This document shows positions 46,365 through 54,864 of a stretch of DNA of 64,000 bases, one piece after another (the first letter of the stretch is position 1; every line of letters begins with the position of its first letter). This DNA comes from Fulvivirga maritima. GTDB taxonomy: Bacteria; Bacteroidota; Bacteroidia; Cytophagales; Cyclobacteriaceae. The notes below the pieces were generated by a model. The model saw only the letters and a program-made list of their open reading frames with translations. It did not search any database and was not told the origin of the DNA. Where the stretch lies: NCBI RefSeq assembly GCF_021389955.1, contig NZ_CP089980.1, positions 5,637,001-5,701,000 on the forward strand, written 5' to 3'. The position numbers were made by a program, and so were the translations under genes.

Positions 46365-49300
46365 TTACTTTACTATTAACCTACCAGTAGTCATTAATAT
46401 ACCATATTGATCATGCAATTGGTATATGTAAATGCCAGAGGTTAATTGAAGTGGCTTTAAATCCACTTTAAACTCATCAATACCTTTTATTTCGGCGGTT
46501 TTTATTCCTAAACTATTATAAAGGGTCAAATCATATGGATAAGTCATGTCTCCTACAAAACCAACCACACCTTCTGATAGTGATAATGGGTTAGGGAAAA
46601 CATCTATTATACGCTGAGCCGGGTTATGATAAACCGTGTGCACTATGTTAGTGGCAATAGCTCCATCATAATCAAAATATATATTGGCTTGATTAAAAAT
46701 TGAATCTCCATGAATAAGGTTGTCTAATGGTTTTATTTTGAACTTGATAAACCCATGACTCGCGGCCTCATCAGAAGTACTATCAGGCAAGTTAATATTA
46801 TCGAACCTCCATTTTAATGTCCTTCCATCTACTCTTAGCTCACTTACGTTATGACTTACAGCTAACATTTCAAAAGTACTTAGATCTAAATGCGAGCTAA
46901 TTTCATCTGACACCCTAACGAACGTAGCCGGATAATTACCTACATTTTGAAACCGGATCAGATAAGTCAATTCCCTATCCAACCTATTAATTCTGGTATC
47001 TGAAACCCAAATATCATTAGGATCTATAGAGCCCATCACTTCATTAGTATCGGAGGTTGTATTAGACAATAAATCACAATCACCGTTAGATGCTTCTATA
47101 TTGAACTGAGTAGTAAGCATTTCTCCTACAATAGAAGAAAGGTTAGTTCTGGTAATTACTTCCAGCGTACCTTCATCAAAAGCCTCTACGTTACCAATGC
47201 TCCAGGTATAGGATTGCCCATTTGCAGTACTCCAGGCTAAGTCACCGCTCACTACCTCTACATTTTCTGGAAAGTCCACTGTAACTTCAACATTTTCCGC
47301 TAGAGAGGTGCCTCTGTTTTCATAGGTTATAATAAACGTATTTTCAAACCCACGATGCAGAACTGTGGTTCCTGCGTGAATAACTAAATCAGGCATAGTA
47401 CAAACAGATGTTAATCCGAAGTTATTATCACATTGACTCTGACCAGCTTCTGCAATATTGATGTTATAGCCACTACTATTACAAGCAGACCAGCCATCAC
47501 CTAAATTTTGAGTTATTTGGTATGATCCGGCTGCCAGGAAAGTCTGATAATCCCCATTAGCATTAGTAGTTAGCTGATAGGTTTTTTCAGATGATGCTAT
47601 AGTTATTTTTTGATTTGGAATACCTTTCTCATCAACATCCTGCATACAGTTGCCATTAGTATCATGGTAAACTGTACCACATACTGTACTTCCTGCCTCC
47701 TCTACTATTTCATGGCAAGTTCCAGAAGGCACACCTACCAGATGCTGAATTATACCTGAGGGCCATTCCACTATTACTTCCTCGGCCTGGATGGCATCTC
47801 CCAAACCAAAATAGGCCTTCATAGAATTTTGAGATCCTACTCCTCCTCCGGTCTGAGAAGTAATTTCTATTACCTGCCATATGGTCTGTCCATATATATT
47901 GGCCTTTACCCTAATTTTTGCTCCTATGCCTGTACTATTAGAAGCTGTTCCTTTTAAAGTAAAACATATCGATTGATTACACCTACCTCGGCTGTTGATA
48001 TAAAGCTGGTTAGGCTCCCCTGAATGGTTGGCTACGAAAATATCCTGATCACCATCATTATCGAAATCCGCAGTGGCAGTACCAAATGCTTTTTGAGTAA
48101 GGCTAGTAAGGTCATTTTCTACCTTTTGAAAAGAGCCGTCTCCGTTATTAATATATAGGTAGTTACCTTCTCCCGCATCATTTGTGATATATAAATCCAG
48201 GTCACCGTCATTATCTAGGTCCGTCCAGGTGCTACCGTGAGTGTTTCCTCTATCAGTTACTATAGCTCCAGAAGTTACTTTCTCAAAAGTACCATCTCCC
48301 TGATTGTTATATAAGGTATTATATTTTGTGCCTGCATTAGCTACAAACAGATCCATATCGCCGTCGTTATCATAATCTCCCCAACTAGAACCTACTGAAC
48401 CCAATGCTTCTGAAACTATTATTCCCTCTTCAATTTGGGTGAAATTACCATTTCCTTCATTTTTGAAAAGGAAGTTTCTTTGATCCCGATTAGGAATAAA
48501 TACATCCAGGTCTCCATCATTATCATAGTCAGACCAAGTTGCTCCTAATGAACTTGACACTGCCTGAACTATGCTGGAGTTATTTATTTTAGTAAAAGTA
48601 CCATTGCCATTATTATGGTATAGTCTGTTAAAATTAGTTTGAATAATATCTAATACGAACAAATCAAGCAGGCCATCATTATCATAATCTATCCAACTAG
48701 CACTATGGTCATATCCTTCATCTGTAGCAATTTCTCCTGAGGTTACTCTACTAAAACTTCCATTGCCCTGGTTATTATACAGTAAGCCCGGACTACCAGC
48801 ATTAGTAGCTATAAATAGATCAAGATCACCATCATTATCATAATCTCCCCATGTAGAGGCAGTAGCTGAGACCATGTCATCAGCAATGACATTCTCTATT
48901 TTGGTAAAGGTACCATCACCATTATTATGATACAGATTACTGGCTTTACCCTGATCATATTCAGGTACAAACAGGTCTTCTAAACCATCGTTATCATAAT
49001 CTCCCCAGCTGGCACTCCAACTGTTAGTGGTACCTGTAGACAAGCCAGAATCAGTATCTCTCTCAAACTTAATACTTGGATCCACCGCTAAGTTAATTTG
49101 AGGTAAATCAGCACCACATGCGGCTTGTCCATTTACACTTACTTGTACATACTCTCCTGCTTTAAAGTTATTATTGAGTGACAGGTTAAATTTTAGTCTC
49201 ATCGTATTATTATTGAGATCAAGAACACCTGGCAAACCATTCTGACCAATTTGAGCGTCAATTTCAGCAATACTATAAGAATAAATATTAGACTCAAGAG

Positions 49301-52300
49301 ATGGATCTGCCACTGCTCTGTATGCTTCATTAAGATTATACTGGAGCTCACTGGTAGCTGCAGCATAAGTGATGCTACCCGAGGCTGGTCCTGAAAAATT
49401 AACACGCAGACTATCTACAATAGCTAGTTGCACACTTTTCACTTCTACTTCCACATCTAAATCATTAGAACATTCATCACCTACAAAAGCATCTTGTATT
49501 CTCACCTGAAACTGCGCTGGTTTTGGCTCCACCGATAACCTGGTTTGTACATAAGGACAGGTAAAGCTTGCAAAATCGGCCGGATAACTAGAACATTCAT
49601 ATCCTGCATAAACATCAAAACCTTCCAAATTACAGGCCGAATAGGTAGCAGTTATGTAGTAAGTTTTAGTACTTCCTACCTCTATAGCTCCTAATTGATA
49701 AATATCACCCACTAACGGCCTATTGATATTATTATCTGCATCAGTAACAGCCACCACCTGAATATCTCCTGAGGTTGATTTCATATGCATCCAGGCATTA
49801 TTGGCTGAAGAACTGTTCGAAATATTTTCCACATTAACAGTCCAGGTTACTGTTTTACCTAAACCATCTTCTTTAGGATTTAAAGGGGTCAAGCGTAAAG
49901 ATGCAGGAGCATATTGCACTTTATCATACTGGTTTTCCACCCAAACAGAGGTGCTTCCGCCTTCTAACCTGCTGGCACGATCAAATGTATATGCCCAGGG
50001 CATTTCTTTGTAAACTCCAGCCTGAACGTCACACGTGGGGGCTATTTCAATTGCCAATCTACCTCTAAAACCATCATCACTTAGATTGAAAGTTCCTCCC
50101 TGGTCTTCATAATACTGCGATAGATTAAAATACAGCTCACTTCCTGTAGAATCATCCGGCTCTATTCCGGTAATTCGTTGAGTTATACTTGTATTTGTAG
50201 CCTTTGTAATCCACTGCGTCAGGTTAATATTAAGCACTTTATAACCATCCGGAATAGTCACTTTCGCCTCCTTGATTTTGGCCCAATTTCTATATTCATA
50301 AGGAAATAAATTACCTCCTTGATAATTAGAACAACAATCTCCTACGCTTAAGTAGTAAAACTGGTTGATATATTTACTGCAGCTAGTAATTGAAGTATAA
50401 CTACCTTTACTTACAGTAAAATAATACCCCATGAAGGTAATGTTTTCATCATAAAAGCCACACTGAAACTTATCTGAAGTACTATTAGGGTTAGCTACTT
50501 CACTCACGTAAAACTCATTATTCACCGTTACTTCTTGAATCATACCTCCCAGATTGGTTTCCAGTGTATAAAAAACTGTTAGTTCTACAGAATCAGCATC
50601 TTCCCACTGAAAATTATTCAGGTCATTATTTCCATTGGCAACCAGTGTTGGAATACTAAAATCCATATCAAAAACACCTACATCAGCGGAAGAATACTTC
50701 TGAATATCTACTCCTGAAGCATAATAATAAGTATTAGCGCTTGCATCATATATTTTAACGCTTCCAGAAATTGGTGTAAGGTGAGCGCCTAATGGTATAG
50801 TAGATTTCGCATAGCCATAAGTCCAATTAGGGTGCTGTGCCGAAGTTTTTATAGTACCATAAAAAACAGACTTTATAGTGTCATTGGTCATTACCCTGTT
50901 AGCCTTCACCTTGGTCATATCCAGATTTCCTGAGGCATCAGGCATTCCATCGGCATCATTGTCTGGCAGGCCAAAGCTTGATCTTTGGATTGTAAAATTA
51001 TGAAAAGCCATACCCTCGGCACATCCTGTAGGGCAAATCAGAGTGGTACTCACGGTTTGATCACAAGCCATAGCCACTTTACAAATGCTGCCACAATCAG
51101 CATCAGCAATAAAATATACTGACATAGAAATGCTCTTACTACCATTTGTAACTCCAGAAATGCTACAATCAGCCTTGAGCTTCAGGTTAATTTCTGTTTT
51201 ATTGAGTTCAAAACCAGAAGGCAAAGGGTACTGAGCTAATAGCGTTCCATTATCAGGATCATAAGTAACTGTAGTAGGATTCCACTTCAGCGGACTGCTA
51301 TCCCATGACAGGTCGCCTTCTAAATCTTCATAAACAAGGCCATTGGGTAATTGAAAATGCACTTCGTAAAACGCGTTCTCTGCAGTAGGATAGGTATTTT
51401 TATGACCTGACACTAAAAAAGTAAAAGTCTTCTTTTGTCCATCAGAAATATGAGCAGGTGTTTCAGTGAAAAAACTCATAGATGCTTCTACCGGATCTTG
51501 CCCTTTAATGGTATTGGTATAAGCTTCATCACAATTATCAGTATACCTAACAGTACTCTTCCAGCCTCCTAGCTGAGCTTTAAAGCATGAATTAATACAA
51601 CAATGCTCGGTATTCCATAAAACATAAATACTTTCTCCCTGGGGTATATCTGGTAGGCTTAATGTTACTTTACCTACCGCTCCGGCACCAAGGCAACTAT
51701 AATTATCCGCAGAACTGGTGAGTTCTGTAGCTATAGGTGCCAATGATACCAAACTACCTGACTCCCCCACCTTATATTGAATGCTACTCACATCGATTTT
51801 AGTGAAAATATCCGGATCATAACCGCTACCGCTTGAATTATAAATGTCCACTTCCACATTATTAGCTGCTCCTGAGCTGGTATTTGCCACTTTTAAAACT
51901 TGGGCACTAGGCTCAGAACTATAGCAAGTGCTGAAACCTGCAGTGGCCGTCTGTTTTAAAACAGGAGAACTATAATCTAAATATACATTCCCATAAGTAA
52001 ATGTTTGCTGGCAACTCACTCCTTCTATCATCCAATAGGCAGAGATATTAGATGTATAAGTCTTGTCTTCACATGCTTCTCCATAGATAGTTTGTACTAT
52101 ACTTATACTTTCATTACTATCAAAAAATCCATCGCCATTACCAATAGACGAAAAATCTACCGAAGAAAGTGTGATAAGTGAATCTCCCATTAAAGCCCCT
52201 AAATCTACGTCCGTTATTTCCATTCCTACCGGGTGCAGGTCTTTAATATAGATATTATCAGTGCTTCCATAGCCTGCATTCACTATGGTTATAGTTCTTT

Positions 52301-52823
52301 GAAATGACTCGCCATTAGGCAAAGTCTTATTTTTAGGCGTGATACTCGTTATGGCAAGAGAGGGGTATAATATATTATATGCTTCAGAAGTATGTGTAGC
52401 CTCTGGTAATGTGGAATTAACCGTTACTAAATTTCTAAAGATATTACCGGCCAGCTGATGATCTATAGCGGTACAGGTACCCTTATACTCTACTGTTAAT
52501 GAATAAGATTGTCCATTTGGTAGATTAGCAGCCGAAAACTCAGGATTTTGAAGGTCAGAAATATCACTTTCCGAAATTTGGAATCCGTTATGATCTATTA
52601 GACTTCCTTCGAGATACTCTATCCCTTCAGGAAGCGATACTTGAATACCGACATTTTGAAGAATTTCCCCAGAGAGATTTTCAATATTAATTTGATAAGA
52701 ACTGCGCTCAGGGCCGATATTTACCTCTTCCTGAGGAGATGACGTAATGTTGATTTGACCAAAACTGTTTGTTGCAGCTACTAATAATAAAGTTGATAAA
52801 GCATAAGTATAGATTCTCCACAT
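46365..52823 (-). CDS. Giant secreted T9SS protein with FG-GAP, ASPIC/UnbV and SdrD-like domains
   Basis: 2152 residues. A signal peptide (residues 1-22, ending NSFGQ) is followed by about 1200 residues of beta-sandwich (DUF11-like and Cys-containing) repeats. Residues about 1260-1610 contain roughly seven FG-GAP/VCBS repeats with Ca-binding DYDNDGDLDLF motifs. An ASPIC/UnbV domain follows (about 1615-1710, with GIGAKIRVKANIYG), then an SdrD-like B domain (GTVYHDTNGNCMQDVDEKG), DUF11 and DUF7619-like parts (DPNDIWVSDTRINRLDREL). The final 75 residues, from about 2075, are a T9SS type A sorting domain ending TGRLIVK. It is exported across the outer membrane by the T9SS and probably an adhesin or cell-surface component. 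Alone on its strand, with its own terminator. Confidence 0.88.
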   Translation of the reverse strand: MWRIYTYALSTLLLVAATNSFGQINITSSPQEEVNIGPERSSYQINIENLSGEILQNVGIQVSLPEGIEYLEGSLIDHNGFQISESDISDLQNPEFSAANLPNGQSYSLTVEYKGTCTAIDHQLAGNIFRNLVTVNSTLPEATHTSEAYNILYPSLAITSITPKNKTLPNGESFQRTITIVNAGYGSTDNIYIKDLHPVGMEITDVDLGALMGDSLITLSSVDFSSIGNGDGFFDSNESISIVQTIYGEACEDKTYTSNISAYWMIEGVSCQQTFTYGNVYLDYSSPVLKQTATAGFSTCYSSEPSAQVLKVANTSSGAANNVEVDIYNSSGSGYDPDIFTKIDVSSIQYKVGESGSLVSLAPIATELTSSADNYSCLGAGAVGKVTLSLPDIPQGESIYVLWNTEHCCINSCFKAQLGGWKSTVRYTDNCDEAYTNTIKGQDPVEASMSFFTETPAHISDGQKKTFTFLVSGHKNTYPTAENAFYEVHFQLPNGLVYEDLEGDLSWDSSPLKWNPTTVTYDPDNGTLLAQYPLPSGFELNKTEINLKLKADCSISGVTNGSKSISMSVYFIADADCGSICKVAMACDQTVSTTLICPTGCAEGMAFHNFTIQRSSFGLPDNDADGMPDASGNLDMTKVKANRVMTNDTIKSVFYGTIKTSAQHPNWTYGYAKSTIPLGAHLTPISGSVKIYDASANTYYYASGVDIQKYSSADVGVFDMDFSIPTLVANGNNDLNNFQWEDADSVELTVFYTLETNLGGMIQEVTVNNEFYVSEVANPNSTSDKFQCGFYDENITFMGYYFTVSKGSYTSITSCSKYINQFYYLSVGDCCSNYQGGNLFPYEYRNWAKIKEAKVTIPDGYKVLNINLTQWITKATNTSITQRITGIEPDDSTGSELYFNLSQYYEDQGGTFNLSDDGFRGRLAIEIAPTCDVQAGVYKEMPWAYTFDRASRLEGGSTSVWVENQYDKVQYAPASLRLTPLNPKEDGLGKTVTWTVNVENISNSSSANNAWMHMKSTSGDIQVVAVTDADNNINRPLVGDIYQLGAIEVGSTKTYYITATYSACNLEGFDVYAGYECSSYPADFASFTCPYVQTRLSVEPKPAQFQVRIQDAFVGDECSNDLDVEVEVKSVQLAIVDSLRVNFSGPASGSITYAAATSELQYNLNEAYRAVADPSLESNIYSYSIAEIDAQIGQNGLPGVLDLNNNTMRLKFNLSLNNNFKAGEYVQVSVNGQAACGADLPQINLAVDPSIKFERDTDSGLSTGTTNSWSASWGDYDNDGLEDLFVPEYDQGKASNLYHNNGDGTFTKIENVIADDMVSATASTWGDYDNDGDLDLFIATNAGSPGLLYNNQGNGSFSRVTSGEIATDEGYDHSASWIDYDNDGLLDLFVLDIIQTNFNRLYHNNGNGTFTKINNSSIVQAVSSSLGATWSDYDNDGDLDVFIPNRDQRNFLFKNEGNGNFTQIEEGIIVSEALGSVGSSWGDYDNDGDMDLFVANAGTKYNTLYNNQGDGTFEKVTSGAIVTDRGNTHGSTWTDLDNDGDLDLYITNDAGEGNYLYINNGDGSFQKVENDLTSLTQKAFGTATADFDNDGDQDIFVANHSGEPNQLYINSRGRCNQSICFTLKGTASNSTGIGAKIRVKANIYGQTIWQVIEITSQTGGGVGSQNSMKAYFGLGDAIQAEEVIVEWPSGIIQHLVGVPSGTCHEIVEEAGSTVCGTVYHDTNGNCMQDVDEKGIPNQKITIASSEKTYQLTTNANGDYQTFLAAGSYQITQNLGDGWSACNSSGYNINIAEAGQSQCDNNFGLTSVCTMPDLVIHAGTTVLHRGFENTFIITYENRGTSLAENVEVTVDFPENVEVVSGDLAWSTANGQSYTWSIGNVEAFDEGTLEVITRTNLSSIVGEMLTTQFNIEASNGDCDLLSNTTSDTNEVMGSIDPNDIWVSDTRINRLDRELTYLIRFQNVGNYPATFVRVSDEISSHLDLSTFEMLAVSHNVSELRVDGRTLKWRFDNINLPDSTSDEAASHGFIKFKIKPLDNLIHGDSIFNQANIYFDYDGAIATNIVHTVYHNPAQRIIDVFPNPLSLSEGVVGFVGDMTYPYDLTLYNSLGIKTAEIKGIDEFKVDLKPLQLTSGIYIYQLHDQYGILMTTGRLIVK

Positions 52824-53032
52824 ACCTCTTACGTTTTTTGTTCTGTGGATGAATAATACAAAAAGATGCCATCGACCTAATCAACTGAATAACAGGAAAT
52901 TACAAATAAAGCAATGACTTTAAATTTAACACTAGCAGGAAAAAATTACAGATAATGGAAATATTCTATTTCACACTTCTATAATCTTATAACAAGAGTA
53001 CCATATGGAGAATTTATAAACGTAATTAAACC

Positions 53033-54727
53033 TTATTTAGATTTATTGAAGTTTAGGGTAGAATGGATCAGATGAGAAAGTACTACCACAAGAACACAAC
53101 CTATAACATTATACCATAAATAACTGATAGAAAGTGTTTTAAATAAAAAAATTACAGTTATTTGAGAAATGATTGCGGCATAAAAAACAGCATTACCTTT
53201 AATATATTTTATAAAAAAGGCGATTAAAAACATGCCTAAGATTACACCATAAAAAATGGAGCCTAAAATATTCACCGCTTCTATCAGGTTCTCTACCAAA
53301 CTGGCAAATAATGCAAAACCGACAGCTAAAATCCCCCAAAAGGCGGTTAACAGTTTAGATGCTATCAGATAATGCTTGTCTGAAGCCTCCTTTTTAAATA
53401 CTCGCTTATAAAAATCTATGGATGCCGTAGAACCAAGTGCATTTAACTCGCCAGAGGAAGATGACATGGCAGCTGAAAAAATCACGGCCAACAATAACCC
53501 CACCACTCCTTCAGGCAGATAATTAGTTATAAAAGTGAGAAAGACATAATCAGAATCCTTTGTTTCTATACTTTCATCATATTCTTTTAAAAGGCCTTTT
53601 ACCTCTTGTCTGATTTTCTGTTCTGATGCCTTATGTTGTTTTACCTGATCGGTATAAGTAGCTATTTGTTGTTCATCATTTTCATTCAAGGCATCTACCA
53701 GATTAACGATATTTGTCTTTTTCTCTTCGAAATTAGCTGAATACTGATCTTCCAGAGCCTGAATATCAGCCCTGTATTCACTAGCTCTCAACTGCTCCAT
53801 TTCTACTGACTTAAAGAACACTGGCGGCTCCTCAAACTGATAAAAAACGAATACCATTACCCCTACCAGCAAAATAAAGAACTGCATAGGCACTTTAAAA
53901 AGTGCATTAAAAATGAGACCTAATCTACTTTCAGCAACAGATTTAGCCCCTACGTACCTTTGCACCTGAGATTGGTCAGCTCCAAAATAGGATAAGGCAA
54001 GAAAGAACCCGCCGGTGAGCCCTGTCCATATCGTATACCTTTTTTCTGGGTCAAAAGAAAAATCAACTACATCCAGCTTGTCCATTTTACCTGCTACATG
54101 CAGGGCATTAATAAAAGAGACATTCTCAGGCAGATAACTAATTATAATAAAAAAGGCCCTAAACATGCCGAGCATGATCACTGCCATCTGATATTTTTGG
54201 GTGATGCTCACCGCTTTAGTGCCGCCACTCACCGTATACAGCACCACCAAAATCCCCGTAAAGAGAATGGTATAGGTAAGGTCCCAATGCAGCATGGTAG
54301 AAAGAATAATAGCCGGAGCATAAATGGTAATACCCGCGGCCAGGCCTCTTTGTATTAAAAAAAGGAAGGCTCCTAATAGTCTGGTTTTAAGATCGAAACG
54401 CTGCTCCAAAAACTCGTATGCAGTGTAAACATTGAGCTTATAATAAATAGGAACAAATATGGCTGCTACAATAATGATGGCTATTGGCAAACCAAAGTAA
54501 TTTTGAACGAAGGCCATTCCAGATTCATACGCCTGCCCTGGCGTAGACAAAAAGGTAATGGCACTGGCCTGAGTAGCCATTACAGAAAGACCAATGGTGC
54601 CCCATTTTAAGGAATTATCTCCTTTTAGGTATTGGCTTATATTTTTACTCCCCCTACTCTTCCAAAGCCCATAAACTACTATCAAGAAGAGTGTACCCAA
54701 CAGTACCGTCCAATCTAAAACACTCAT
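53033..54727 (-). CDS. Sodium:solute symporter (SSS family) with a long coiled-coil insert
   Basis: 564 residues with 13 or so membrane helices. SSS marks: VMATQASAITFLSTPGQAYESG (start of the first core helix), LYTVSGGTKAVSITQKYQ and GADQSQVQRYVGAKS, and AVIFSAAMSSSSGELNALGS, the Na2 site region. Residues about 310-395 form a soluble charged helical stretch (EYRADIQALEDQY, then KKTNIVNLVDALNE), an insert that ordinary SSS transporters lack. It imports a solute with Na+; the substrate is unknown. The ATG overlaps the stop of the 44-residue gene upstream by four bases (ATGA), so they are coupled. Last gene of an operon with the PIG-L deacetylase. Confidence 0.87.
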   Translation of the reverse strand: MSVLDWTVLLGTLFLIVVYGLWKSRGSKNISQYLKGDNSLKWGTIGLSVMATQASAITFLSTPGQAYESGMAFVQNYFGLPIAIIIVAAIFVPIYYKLNVYTAYEFLEQRFDLKTRLLGAFLFLIQRGLAAGITIYAPAIILSTMLHWDLTYTILFTGILVVLYTVSGGTKAVSITQKYQMAVIMLGMFRAFFIIISYLPENVSFINALHVAGKMDKLDVVDFSFDPEKRYTIWTGLTGGFFLALSYFGADQSQVQRYVGAKSVAESRLGLIFNALFKVPMQFFILLVGVMVFVFYQFEEPPVFFKSVEMEQLRASEYRADIQALEDQYSANFEEKKTNIVNLVDALNENDEQQIATYTDQVKQHKASEQKIRQEVKGLLKEYDESIETKDSDYVFLTFITNYLPEGVVGLLLAVIFSAAMSSSSGELNALGSTASIDFYKRVFKKEASDKHYLIASKLLTAFWGILAVGFALFASLVENLIEAVNILGSIFYGVILGMFLIAFFIKYIKGNAVFYAAIISQITVIFLFKTLSISYLWYNVIGCVLVVVLSHLIHSTLNFNKSK

Positions 54728-54858
54728 GAGAAATACCTGGTAAATAAATGAAAAATCAGAATAAGAAATGCCAGACTACCTACTACTAGCAGATACCAGG
54801 CTTTCCACGATTTAAATAATGGTATTTTCTCAGGACTCTTCGGTTGATTAGTATCCAT
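54724..54858 (-). CDS. Small single-helix membrane protein, coupled to the symporter
   Basis: 44 residues, too short for most gene finders. It reads MDTNQPKSPEKIPLFKSWKA, then one membrane helix (WYLLVVGSLAFLILIFHLF) and TRYFS. A charged, Pro-rich N-terminus followed by a single helix is common in small partners encoded beside SSS transporters in Bacteroidota. The stop TGA overlaps the symporter ATG by four bases, and the start lies 6 bases after the PIG-L stop, which makes its translation hard to avoid. Function unknown; possible auxiliary subunit. Confidence 0.65.
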   Translation of the reverse strand: MDTNQPKSPEKIPLFKSWKAWYLLVVGSLAFLILIFHLFTRYFS

Positions 54859-54864
54859 AAATGA

